DNA from: an uncultured Pseudomonadota bacterium
GTDB taxonomy: Bacteria; Myxococcota_A; UBA796; JAFGLY01
Length of the DNA stretch: 33,167 nt
Assembly (NCBI GenBank): GCA_937912125.1
Contig: CALDOK010000312.1
Span: 1-33,167, forward strand
Direction: 5' to 3'
The position numbers were made by a program, and so were the translations under genes. Shown here in pieces: positions 18,501 through 25,716 of the stretch; positions within the stretch are counted from its first letter, which is position 1, and each line of letters starts with the position of its first letter. The notes under the pieces were generated by a model. That model saw only the letters and a program-made list of their open reading frames with translations. It was not told where the DNA came from and made no database searches.

Positions 18501-18661
18501 TGTTCGGCAAGGCCAAGGCCACTCGCTACATGAAGGGCCTGGGTGGCCGCCCCCGCACCGCGCGGGTGGCGCTGGCGCTGGACAGCGACCCCTGCTGGAA
18601 GGTCGAGGAGCGGGGTGGGAAGGCAGGCGCCGCAGCGAAGCAGCCCCGCGAGGGCCGCTGA
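15548..18661 (+). CDS. topB: DNA topoisomerase III with four C-terminal zinc-ribbon/repeat modules
   Basis: This type IA topoisomerase relaxes and decatenates DNA by single-strand passage. The Toprim domain shows LAEKPSVARDI (Glu9) and DAGREGELIF (Asp106). The active Tyr is Tyr351 in LTYPRTDSRHIGTD. The core ends near residue 650. The remaining ~380 residues consist of four successive units, each a CxxC-type zinc ribbon (starts CPRC, CLAC, CPAC, CPLC) followed by a ~45-residue topoisomerase C-terminal repeat (for example SVVKGFKSREGKPFEAAL, SALLTGFVSREGRSFDGVLQ). At 1037 residues it is far longer than E. coli TopB (653). The fourth repeat has lost much of the consensus. I chose ATG 15548 (MSYRLILAEKPS), with GGAG six bases upstream, over ATG 15521. 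Confidence 0.95.
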   Translation: MSYRLILAEKPSVARDIARVLGIRGRQQGWLGDDKLRVSWCLGHLVELAEPASYDAAWKRWSFDNLPMLPEHFGLQPRKDSGADQWRVVRDLLKSRDCAQVVNACDAGREGELIFAHSYEMARCKAPVQRLWISSMTDKAIRDGFSRLRDGAAMANLEAAARCRTEADWLVGLNATRAMTLRLAAGPGGALRSLGRVQTPTLAMLVDREQAIDDFVPRDYWQVKATFARQHPEGERWEATWTAIGPDGEPAKAAVGLIDDDGDTQQGATQRGLDGAQRLPDQAQAQAIADRVRGRLGQVGQVDRKRKSEKPPQLYDLTSLQREANQRFGLTAEQTLQLAQALYERHKVLTYPRTDSRHIGTDQLPELGDIARGMRFGPYTAAAELAMERDPGTLSKRFVDDAEVSDHHAIIPTGVDPRPLGLTRDEKRIYDLAARRFLGAFHPDAVFATVAIRTMVDADMFLARGRSRLEAGWQLIDPPQSKRKDTLLPPVEEGEDAPTMDVGLHQGQTRPPRRFNDASLLGAMERAGEDLGDKELERAMKRNGLGTPATRAAIIETIIKRGYVQRQERHIVPTPVGRGLIRALPVEELRSPRLTGEWEARLVAMTEGQDDREAFMADIRAFTAQLVQVLRDATIPRSLVDVLTMQEATGDELGCCPRCGGSVRQGRGGWACSGCPLFIPLRVARRETSLRMAKTLLERGETSVVKGFKSREGKPFEAALRLDEEGKVRLHFPEPDSLGSCLACGKPVRHRGKVYTCDTGRECRFVVFGEMTGRKIPEAAVKQLLADGRSALLTGFVSREGRSFDGVLQWTDQRVEVQERDPREDAGVTGPCPACRQPVRFERRKWRCTACGFRIPGSVAQRDLSHDEARSLLERGHTSRLHGFRQKGGAVFKAALVLNKQHHIQLDYSRDHEDEIRQLPAGSPPPAFGAIHTCPLCVHRAETEPGYVVAGRAAWGCSRWKQGCGLRVPFAIEGAPLPDDEAQRLFGKAKATRYMKGLGGRPRTARVALALDSDPCWKVEERGGKAGAAAKQPREGR

Positions 18662-18694
18662 GCCCGGCGGGCGAGCTCCCCAGACACCGCCCTC

Positions 18695-20104
18695 CTACAG
18701 GGCCGCCTCCGCCTCGTCGACGACAGCGTCGATCCAGTCGAAGACCGCGTCGCTGGTGGAGTCCAGGGCCCCCTCGAAGCTCTCGGAGATGTTCGTGTAG
18801 GTGCCGGACTCGGCCGCCGCCGATGGGGCCACACGCGCGTGGGCGGCCTCGAAGCGCTCCCGCTGGGCCTGCGCGCTCAGAGGGCCGTCCACCAGCTCCT
18901 GGACGTGGCCGTAGTAGGCCGCGGCGTAGACCGGATCATCCATCAGGGAGCGGATCAACGGCCAGTCGTCCTCGACCTCGTCCATGGTGATGGACAAGGC
19001 TCTGCCGATGCCGCGGGCCCTGTATGTGAGGTTGAAGTCCCACGGTACCCAGACCAGCCGGCCGGCCTGGGCGGGATCGCCGTACAGGTAGTAGTTGTGG
19101 GTCATGTTGCCGTAGCTGTCCCAGTTGCCGAGGAGGTTGCTCACGGCGAGGCTGCGCAGGAAGCCGTCGACGTCCAGCTGCGCCTCGAGGCCAGCCCGCC
19201 AGTCCTCGGCGCTCAGGCCGTCGGCATGCAGCGCACCCACCAGCGCCTCGATGTCTGCGGCGGCCTCGTCGTCGTTGGTCTTGTCCTCGAAGCTGGCGGC
19301 GTCGAAGCTGGCCAGGGTCGCCCCGGCTCCGTCGGCCTTGTAGCAGTTGCCGTCGTCGTCATCGAACCAGGAGTCCAGCAGCTCGCCGCAGGGGTCCTCG
19401 AACATGGTGTAGGCACCCCAGTAGACCGAGCCTTCGCCAACATCGACGTAGATCTCCACCAGCGAGCCCCTGGCCGCGGGCACGCCGGCGTCACGGAACA
19501 GGTCGGCCGAGACCAGATCGCGCACCAGGGAGTCGTCGGCGAAGCCGCTGCTGAACTTCAGCTCCTCGAAGCCGAAGAAGCGCTGATCGTCCAGCTCGGG
19601 GTAGACGTCGTCGTAGTAGTCGAAGTTCAGCCGGAACGGCAGCTTGGTCACGCCGTCCTGGTAGGACTGCATCAGGCTCGAGTTGCCCTTGTAGCGCATG
19701 CCCACCGCGGGCCAGGTGCTGCCCTCGAAGCCCACGGTCACCGGCACGTAGATGGGGTCCGTCTCGGAATCGACGGGGACGCCAGCGGGGGGCCCGTCGT
19801 CGCCGTCCGGTGGGGGGCCGCCGCCGCCGTCCGGGGGAGGGCCGCCGCCCTCTCCACCGTACAGCGCCTCGAGGTCCTCCTGCATCAGCTCGTAGTCGCC
19901 GTCGCAGATCGTGATGTCGATGCGGTTCACCGTGGAGTCGTCGAAGAGCAGCTCGTAGTTCCCATCGACGCCCTTGAGGTGGCTGTCCTCGGTCCAGCCC
20001 AGGGCGCTCAGGTCCACCTCGCACTGGCTGATGCCGTCGCTGGCGCAGCCGCCGAGGACCAGGGAGCAGGCGAGCAGGGTCGGGGAGAGCAGCGCGGTCT
20101 TCAT
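18695..20104 (-). CDS. CotH-type protein kinase-like lipoprotein
   Basis: CotH proteins are atypical protein kinases; B. subtilis CotH phosphorylates spore coat proteins. The 469-residue product has a lipobox (LVLGGC, Cys20), then ~70 residues, then a Gly-Pro-Asp linker (GGGGPPPDGDDGPP, about residues 85-107). The CotH domain follows with RYKGNSS, TKLPFRLNFD, FEELKFSSGFADDSLVRD, YWGAYTMFED, NWDSYGNMTHNYYLY and LVWVPWDFNLTY in the family's order. WDFN replaces the WDxD commonly seen, so one metal ligand may differ. As a lipoprotein it would act outside the cytoplasm. AGGAG precedes the ATG by five bases. It diverges from mlaD and converges on topB with a 33-bp gap. Confidence 0.85.
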   Translation of the reverse strand: MKTALLSPTLLACSLVLGGCASDGISQCEVDLSALGWTEDSHLKGVDGNYELLFDDSTVNRIDITICDGDYELMQEDLEALYGGEGGGPPPDGGGGPPPDGDDGPPAGVPVDSETDPIYVPVTVGFEGSTWPAVGMRYKGNSSLMQSYQDGVTKLPFRLNFDYYDDVYPELDDQRFFGFEELKFSSGFADDSLVRDLVSADLFRDAGVPAARGSLVEIYVDVGEGSVYWGAYTMFEDPCGELLDSWFDDDDGNCYKADGAGATLASFDAASFEDKTNDDEAAADIEALVGALHADGLSAEDWRAGLEAQLDVDGFLRSLAVSNLLGNWDSYGNMTHNYYLYGDPAQAGRLVWVPWDFNLTYRARGIGRALSITMDEVEDDWPLIRSLMDDPVYAAAYYGHVQELVDGPLSAQAQRERFEAAHARVAPSAAAESGTYTNISESFEGALDSTSDAVFDWIDAVVDEAEAAL

Positions 20105-20246
20105 GGTGGCTCCTGGTCTTCCCCTTGAGACACGCGAGGGTCACGGATCGGCATAGGCGCCTCCAAAAAATCCCGGGTGGCGCCGGCTACGGGTCCGGCG
20201 ATGGGTTTAGGAATAGGATGCCGCCACCACCCATTGGAGACCTTGT
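20105..20246. other. Divergent intergenic region cotH-like/mlaD
   Basis: 142 bp with a more AT-rich patch (20162-20171 contains AAAAAA; 20207-20218 is TTTAGGAATAGG-like). Both promoters must lie here, but I cannot assign -35/-10 boxes securely. GGAG (20236-20239) precedes the mlaD ATG by seven bases. Two GGCGCC palindromes (20156-20161 and 20179-20184) flank the A-run. Confidence 0.45.
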
Positions 20247-21338
20247 ATGGAGCGCAACCTCGGCCAGGAGATCAAGGTAGGACTCGCCGTCCTGGGCGTC
20301 ATCGTCGCCCTGGGGCTGGTGGTGTTCGTCCTGGGAGGATCGAGCGCTCTGCTCGAGGATCGGTACCGGCTCAACGCCAGCTTCGAGGACATCTCCGGCC
20401 TGCGCGTGGGCGCGGTGGTCCGCCTGGCCGGCATCGACGTGGGCGAGGTCACCCACATCGAGTTCGCCGAGGACGTGGGCGAGCGCAAGGTCTTCGTCGA
20501 GTTCAACCTGATGGAGTCCTACCGCACCCGCATCCGCGAGGACTCCATCGCCTCCATCCAGACCGAGGGTGTGCTGGGCGACAAGTACATCGCCATCAGC
20601 ATGGGCTCCACCGACCAGCGCATGCTGGTACACGGCGACTGGATCACCACCGAGGAACCCCTCGAGTGGCTCAGCTACATGGACAAGGCCGGCGACATCC
20701 TGGACAACTCCGCCGGCATCTCCCGCAAGGTCAACTCCCTGCTGGGCGAAGACCAGGACTCCGCCAGGGCCAGCCTGGCCAACGCCATCTTCCACGTCGA
20801 GCAGCTGATCGCCGAGATGGAGAACGGCGAGGGCCTGCTGCACTCCCTGGTCTACGACAAGGAGCTGGCCCAGTCCGTGCAGCGCACCGCCGCGAACCTC
20901 GAGCAGGGCACCGCGGGCCTGGCGCGCATGACGGCCGAGATCGAGTCGGGCGATGGCTTCGCCCACGAGATGGTCTTCGGCGAGGAAGGCCGCCGCCTGG
21001 CCGAGCAGATGGGTGGGCTGGCCGGCACCCTGGCCCAGCTCTCCGAGGACATCCAGAACGAGGAAGGCCTTGTCCACGCCCTGATCTACGACACCGAGCG
21101 GGCCCACATGGTCGAAGACCTCCACGCCACCGCCGAGGCCCTGCGGGAGGTCAGCGAGGCCATCAACCAGGGTGAGGGCACCGTAGGCATGCTGGCCAAC
21201 GACCCGGCGCTGTACGAGGACCTGCGCGCCTTGATGGGGGGCGCCCAGCGCAACAAGCTGCTCAAGGCCTACATCCGCCGCACCGTGGCCAAGGCCGAAG
21301 ACCAGGACGCCGCCAGCTTCGAAGAAGAACAACCGTGA
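20247..21338 (+). CDS. mlaD: MlaD-family MCE lipid transport protein with extended C-terminus
   Basis: MlaD anchors in the inner membrane and forms an MCE ring that passes lipids to the MlaE permease. The 363-residue protein has one membrane segment (residues ~11-30) and an MCE domain (about 38-125) with ISGLRVGAVVRLAGIDVGEV and TEGVLGDKYIAIS. It is twice the length of E. coli MlaD (183). The extra C-terminal part is mostly helical and carries four spaced copies of a G(E/D)G block (NGEGLLHSLVYD near 193, SGDGFAHEMVFG near 234, NEEGLVHALIYD near 271, QGEGTVGMLAND near 308). Its expected partners mlaE and mlaF are at 9054-10615. Its stop overlaps the GTG of the ABC permease. Confidence 0.94.
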   Translation: MERNLGQEIKVGLAVLGVIVALGLVVFVLGGSSALLEDRYRLNASFEDISGLRVGAVVRLAGIDVGEVTHIEFAEDVGERKVFVEFNLMESYRTRIREDSIASIQTEGVLGDKYIAISMGSTDQRMLVHGDWITTEEPLEWLSYMDKAGDILDNSAGISRKVNSLLGEDQDSARASLANAIFHVEQLIAEMENGEGLLHSLVYDKELAQSVQRTAANLEQGTAGLARMTAEIESGDGFAHEMVFGEEGRRLAEQMGGLAGTLAQLSEDIQNEEGLVHALIYDTERAHMVEDLHATAEALREVSEAINQGEGTVGMLANDPALYEDLRALMGGAQRNKLLKAYIRRTVAKAEDQDAASFEEEQP

Positions 21339-23062
21339 GCGTGGCGAGCGCTGGCGCACCGCCCCGCATCCTGCCCGGCTACCTGCTGCGGCCGCGCCTG
21401 CTCGGCGCCCGCAACACCTGGCGGGCGGCCGACACCCGCACCCGGGCGGCCTACGCCGTGTTCGGGCTCATGGGGCTGGCCTTCTGGGCCGGCCTGTTCT
21501 GGTTCTTGCACTTCATCATCGGCGGCTTCCACACGGTGGAGGTCTTCGGCCCCCTGCTCACGCGCAAGCTGCTCGAGATCCTGCTCATCAGCCTGTTCAT
21601 GATGCTGTGCTTCTCGAACGTCGTCACCGCCCTGTCCACCTTCTTCCTCTCCGATGACCTCGAGCTCCTGCTGGCCCTGCCCATCCCACGGCCGGTGCTG
21701 CACTACGCCCGCCTGGCCGAGACCGCCGTGCAGTCCAGCTGGATGATGGCCATGTTCGGGCTGCCGGTGTTTCTGGCCTACGGCATCGTGTACCAGGCGC
21801 CCTGGACCTACTACGCACTGCTGGCGGTGGTGATGCCCGCCTTCGTGGCCATCCCCGTGGCGCTGGGGGTCACGGTGGCCACGCTGCTGGTCAACATCTT
21901 CCCGGCCAGGCGCACCCGCGAGTTCATGGCCATGGCCGGCGTCCTGGTGGTCGTGGCCGTGTTCGTCTTCCTGCGCCTGCTGCGGCCCGAGCGCTTCACC
22001 GACGCCCGCGCCTTCGAGTCCCTGGCCGCCTACGTGGCCGAGATCCAGACCCCCATGCCGGCCCTCTTCCCACCCACATGGGCGTCCGAGGTCCTGCTGG
22101 GCACCCTGCAGGGCCGCGACCTGCCCTGGCTCCCCCTGGGCCTGTTGGTCCTGGGAGCGCTGGCCGTGGTGGCGGTGGGCCACTGGATCACCGCCAGCCT
22201 CTACATCCAGGGCTGGTCCAAGAGCCAGGAAGCCCGCTCCGCACGGGGGGCTCAGAGCGCCTGGATGGGTGCGCTGGTGAGCGGCGCCCAGCGCCTGTTG
22301 CCCGTGGCCTGGCGCCCCATCGTGGTCAAGGACATCCGCACCTTCTTCCGCGACCCCTCCCAGTGGAGTCAGGTGTTCCTGCTGGGCAGCCTGATCGTCA
22401 TCTACCTGTTCAGCATCAACGCCATCCCCATGGATCAGTTCCGGGGCCCGTGGGCCCTGGCGCTGCGACGGGCCCTGGCCTTCCTCAACCTGGGCATGGC
22501 CGGCTTCGTGATGGCCGGCGTGGCCATCCGCTTCCAGTTCGCAGCGGTCAGCGGTGAAGGCCGCGCCTTCTGGGTGGTGCGCAGCGGCCCCGTCGATCCG
22601 GTGGCGTTCCTGTGGGCCAAGAGCCTGCTGGGCCTGGTGCCCATGCTGGTGGTGGGCGAGATCCTGGCCGTGGCCAGCACCATCCTGCTGGGGGCGGGCG
22701 CCTACCTCACCATCGTCTCCGGGGGCACAGCGCTCTTCCTGGCCATCGGTCTGGGGGGCATCGCCACGTCCATGGGCGCCATGTACCCAAACTTCAAGGC
22801 CGACAACGCGGCCAAGGTCGCCACCGGCCCCGCCGGCGTGATGTTCATGGTCTTCGCCCTGAGCCTGGTGGGCTGCGTGCTGGCCCTCGAGGCCTACCCC
22901 GTCTATGTCTGGCTGCGGGCCGACGCCCTCGAGCAGCCCGTCAGCACCGGGGCCTGGGCCATCTCGGGGGCGCTGCTGGCCACCGCGGCCGTCGGCTGCG
23001 TCCTCGCGGGGCTGCTGCCCATGCGCCGGGCCGCCCGCCAGCTGTGGAGCAAGGGGCTCTAG
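21335..23062 (+). CDS. ABC exporter permease (ABC-2-like), 575 residues
   Basis: The protein has about 12 hydrophobic segments and the layout of the 'putative ABC exporter' permeases: LSTFFLSDDLELLLALPIP near residue 105 and a cytoplasmic stretch WRPIVVKDIRTFFRDPSQW near 330. It has no ATPase domain and no ATPase gene adjoins it. The unpaired exporter ATPase at 7781-8548 is the natural partner (inference). Translation starts at GTG 21335 within the mlaD stop (GTGA), so it is coupled to mlaD. The next gene begins on the last base of its stop (TAGTG). The substrate is unknown. Confidence 0.88.
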   Translation: MSVASAGAPPRILPGYLLRPRLLGARNTWRAADTRTRAAYAVFGLMGLAFWAGLFWFLHFIIGGFHTVEVFGPLLTRKLLEILLISLFMMLCFSNVVTALSTFFLSDDLELLLALPIPRPVLHYARLAETAVQSSWMMAMFGLPVFLAYGIVYQAPWTYYALLAVVMPAFVAIPVALGVTVATLLVNIFPARRTREFMAMAGVLVVVAVFVFLRLLRPERFTDARAFESLAAYVAEIQTPMPALFPPTWASEVLLGTLQGRDLPWLPLGLLVLGALAVVAVGHWITASLYIQGWSKSQEARSARGAQSAWMGALVSGAQRLLPVAWRPIVVKDIRTFFRDPSQWSQVFLLGSLIVIYLFSINAIPMDQFRGPWALALRRALAFLNLGMAGFVMAGVAIRFQFAAVSGEGRAFWVVRSGPVDPVAFLWAKSLLGLVPMLVVGEILAVASTILLGAGAYLTIVSGGTALFLAIGLGGIATSMGAMYPNFKADNAAKVATGPAGVMFMVFALSLVGCVLALEAYPVYVWLRADALEQPVSTGAWAISGALLATAAVGCVLAGLLPMRRAARQLWSKGL

Positions 23063-24879
23063 TGCGCCTGGCGTTCCTTGCCCTGGTGGCGATGGGCTGC
23101 GGCGGCGCCGTGCGTCACATCCCGCCCCCCTCCCTGCCCCAGGCTCCCGCTCAGGCCCACCGCAGCCCTCCCCCCAAGGCCCTGCAGCACTACGCGCTGG
23201 CGGTGGTGGCCTGGCAGGAGGGTGACCTGCCCCAAGCCAGGGAACACATCGGCGTCGCGCTCCTGTTTGACCCCAACGCCGCCTGGCTCCACCTGGCCCA
23301 CGGGCGCATCGCCCTGGAGGGCGGGGACCTGGGCGCCGCTCGTGTCGGCCTCGAGCGGGCCGTGCAGCTCGATCCGCACAGCACCGAGGCACGGCTGGCC
23401 CTGGCCCGCGTGCTGGAGATCCAGGGAGAGCGGCAGGCCGCAGCCGGCCAGCTCGAGGCCCTGCTCGCCGACCAGCGCCACGACCGGGCCTTCGCCGATC
23501 TGGCTCAGCTCCAGCTGCTGCTGGGCCAGCGGGAGCAGGCCGCCGCCGTGCTGGCCCGCTGGCTCGAGGCTCCCCCCGAGCACCACTCCTGGCTCGAGCG
23601 CCGCGGGTCCCTGCTGCTCGAGCTGGACCGGCCCTTCGAAGCCTGGGAAGACCTGGCGCGCCTGCTCGAGGGCGGCGGCGCCAGCGGGCCCGCCGTGGAC
23701 CTGCTGATGGCCGCCACCCACCGCTGCCGCCGCTACGGCTCAACCCTCGAGCTGCTGGAGAGCGTGGTGCAGTGGGAGCCCGGCAACGAGGACATGGTCG
23801 TGCGCCTGGGAGGCCTGGCCGAGAAGGCCGGAGATCACCGCCGCGCCGTCGATGCATGGGCCCAGCTGGACATGCTGCGGGGTGGCGCCGACGCCAGCGT
23901 CAAGCTGATGCTCGCCCAGGCCTCGCTGGCCGACCGCCAGGCCTCCAGGGCCCTCGACGCCATCGCGGCCGCCCGCGCCCTCGACCCCGATCAGCCCACC
24001 CTGGACGAGCTCCACGCCCGCGCCTTGTTCGCCAGCGGGAAGCAGCAGGCGGCCCTGGACCTCATCGCGTCCTGGCCCGGCTGGCGAGAGGACATCAACC
24101 TGCTGTTGCTGCGCGGGGATCTGCTGGAGCAGGCCGGCCGCGATGTCGAGGCCCGCGACAGCCTGCGACAGGCCCTGCAGGCCGGCCCTCCCTCGTGGAT
24201 CCTGGCCCAGGCCCTGGCCCCCCTCGAGGCACGCACCGGCGGCCTGGACACCGCTCTCGAGCTGGCCGAGCAGCACCCCGATCCGCTGGCGGACGACGCC
24301 CAGCGGCTGCTGTTCCAGGCCCAGCTGCTGCGGCAAGCCGGCCAGAGCGACCGCGCCCTCGCCATGCTCGAGGAGATCGAGGGGCGCTGGCCCCAGGCGG
24401 TGGAGCCAGCCCGAAGCCGCGTCGCCTGGCTGCGCGAGGACGGGCAGACCAGCTGCGCCCTGGACGCCTCACGCCAGGCGGTGGAGCGGATGCCCGTCCA
24501 GCCCTCCCTGGTGCAGCAGCTGGCCCTGATCGAGATCGAGGCGGGAGCGCCCGACCGGGCCCTCGCTCTGCTGCGCAGCGCCCTGGTGGCGCACCCCGAC
24601 CACCCGCACCTGCTCAACGACCTCGCCTACCTCGAGGTCCAGGCCGGCGACCACGGCGACGAAGTGCTGGCCATGGCCCGGCGCGCGGTGGACCAGAAGC
24701 CCGCGTCCGGCGCCTTCGCGGACACCCTGGGCTGGGTGCTGCTCGTCCGCGGCGAGCGCGCCCAGGCGGTGGCCATGCTCGAGCGCGCCGCGCGGCTGTC
24801 ACCCGACGATCCCGTGGTCGCTCGGCACCTGGCCATGGCCCTGGCGGACGGTGCGGCAGGCAGCCACGAAACACGGTAG
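23062..24879 (+). CDS. Tetratricopeptide-repeat lipoprotein, 605 residues
   Basis: The start is GTG 23062, sharing one base with the permease stop (TAGTG). It gives a very short lipoprotein signal MRLAFLALVAMGC with Cys13 as the lipidation site. An in-frame extension to 22612 lies inside the permease gene and is not real. The mature protein is an almost continuous array of TPR helices (for example HLAHGRIALEGGDLGAARVG, LNDLAYLEVQAGDHGDEVLA, ADTLGWVLLVRGERAQAVAM). The last pair, LNDLAYLE plus ADTLGWVL, is typical of large exported TPR proteins. It likely scaffolds an envelope complex. Its position behind mlaD and the exporter permease suggests it belongs to that machinery. Confidence 0.87.
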   Translation: MRLAFLALVAMGCGGAVRHIPPPSLPQAPAQAHRSPPPKALQHYALAVVAWQEGDLPQAREHIGVALLFDPNAAWLHLAHGRIALEGGDLGAARVGLERAVQLDPHSTEARLALARVLEIQGERQAAAGQLEALLADQRHDRAFADLAQLQLLLGQREQAAAVLARWLEAPPEHHSWLERRGSLLLELDRPFEAWEDLARLLEGGGASGPAVDLLMAATHRCRRYGSTLELLESVVQWEPGNEDMVVRLGGLAEKAGDHRRAVDAWAQLDMLRGGADASVKLMLAQASLADRQASRALDAIAAARALDPDQPTLDELHARALFASGKQQAALDLIASWPGWREDINLLLLRGDLLEQAGRDVEARDSLRQALQAGPPSWILAQALAPLEARTGGLDTALELAEQHPDPLADDAQRLLFQAQLLRQAGQSDRALAMLEEIEGRWPQAVEPARSRVAWLREDGQTSCALDASRQAVERMPVQPSLVQQLALIEIEAGAPDRALALLRSALVAHPDHPHLLNDLAYLEVQAGDHGDEVLAMARRAVDQKPASGAFADTLGWVLLVRGERAQAVAMLERAARLSPDDPVVARHLAMALADGAAGSHETR

Positions 24880-24888
24880 AAGCGACCC

Positions 24889-25716
24889 ATGCTGAGCCAT
24901 CCCCTTCGTCGTCTCCTCTCGCTGTTGACCCTGCTGCTGGTGCTGGTGGGCTGCCCTGCCCACTCGGGCCACGTCGGGGGCGACGACCTCCTGGCAGGCA
25001 TCCAGACCGGGCCCTCGGGCTTCGCCATCAAGGGCCGGATGTACCTCACCATCAAGGCTCCGCGCTGGGACATCTCGGGCACCACCTCCACCACCATGGT
25101 GATCCACCGCCCCTCCGACCTCTACCTCCAGGTGCGCGGGCCGGTGAACAACGTCATGCTTCAGGGCACGGCCAACATGCAGGAGCTGGTGCTGGTCATA
25201 CCGCCCATGAACAAGGCCTTCACCGCCACCAGCCCCGACGCGGCCATGCGGGCCCTCACCGGGGGCGCGCTGGGCGTCGATGGGGTCCTGGCCATGCTCC
25301 TGGCGCGGCTACCCGACGTCGAGCTGACCACCCTCGAGGTCCGCGACCTGCCCAAGGCCCGCGTCATGCTGCTGGAGGCGCCGGGGGGCTTCCAGGTGTT
25401 GGCCACCGTGGACAACAAGCGCGGCCTGCTGCGAGGCCTGACCATCTCCGACGCCCAGAGCGCGGTGCTGCTGGAGGTGAGCTACGAGGGGTCCTTCCGG
25501 GACGCCCGCAGCTACTACCCCGAGCTCCTCACCATGACGGTCCCGGCCCTGGACCTCACGGTCAAGGCCGACTTCCAGGCCTGGGAGGTCATGGGCGAGG
25601 TGCCGGCCATCTTCACCACGCCCGTGCCCGAGGGGGCCGAGGTGGTGGACATCGAGCAGGCCCTCGAGGGCGGCATCAGCCTGCCGGATCCGAGCGCCGA
25701 GCATCCTCCACAGTGA
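24889..25716 (+). CDS. LolA/LolB-like (DUF4292-like) lipoprotein
   Basis: The 275-residue protein has a signal ending LVLVGC (Cys22), the lipidation site. The mature part begins with a long antiparallel pattern, FAIKGRMYLTIKAP then TTSTTMVIHRPSDLYLQV, as in DUF4292 and LolA/LolB proteins, whose half-barrels carry lipids or lipoproteins. The assignment rests on pattern and is uncertain. It lies 9 bp after the TPR lipoprotein and is probably the last gene of the mlaD cluster. A hydrophobic carrier at the end of a lipid-transport operon would make sense. Its 3' end overlaps the convergent recJ by 41 bp. Confidence 0.75.
   Translation: MLSHPLRRLLSLLTLLLVLVGCPAHSGHVGGDDLLAGIQTGPSGFAIKGRMYLTIKAPRWDISGTTSTTMVIHRPSDLYLQVRGPVNNVMLQGTANMQELVLVIPPMNKAFTATSPDAAMRALTGGALGVDGVLAMLLARLPDVELTTLEVRDLPKARVMLLEAPGGFQVLATVDNKRGLLRGLTISDAQSAVLLEVSYEGSFRDARSYYPELLTMTVPALDLTVKADFQAWEVMGEVPAIFTTPVPEGAEVVDIEQALEGGISLPDPSAEHPPQ

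Noticed and set aside
18662-18694. Small GCCC-GGC-GGGC hairpin after topB
   Set aside because: The stem is only four pairs and has no T-tract, so it is not a credible terminator.
20156-20184. Hairpin formed by two GGCGCC sites flanking an A-run
   Set aside because: It lies between two divergent starts, so it cannot terminate either gene. A 6-bp stem with a 17-base loop is weak in GC-rich DNA.
21269-23857. 862-codon open frame on the minus strand
   Set aside because: It is antisense to the exporter permease and TPR genes. Its composition (long Gly/His/Gln/Ala-rich runs, no recognisable domain) is the usual mirror of GC-rich coding DNA.
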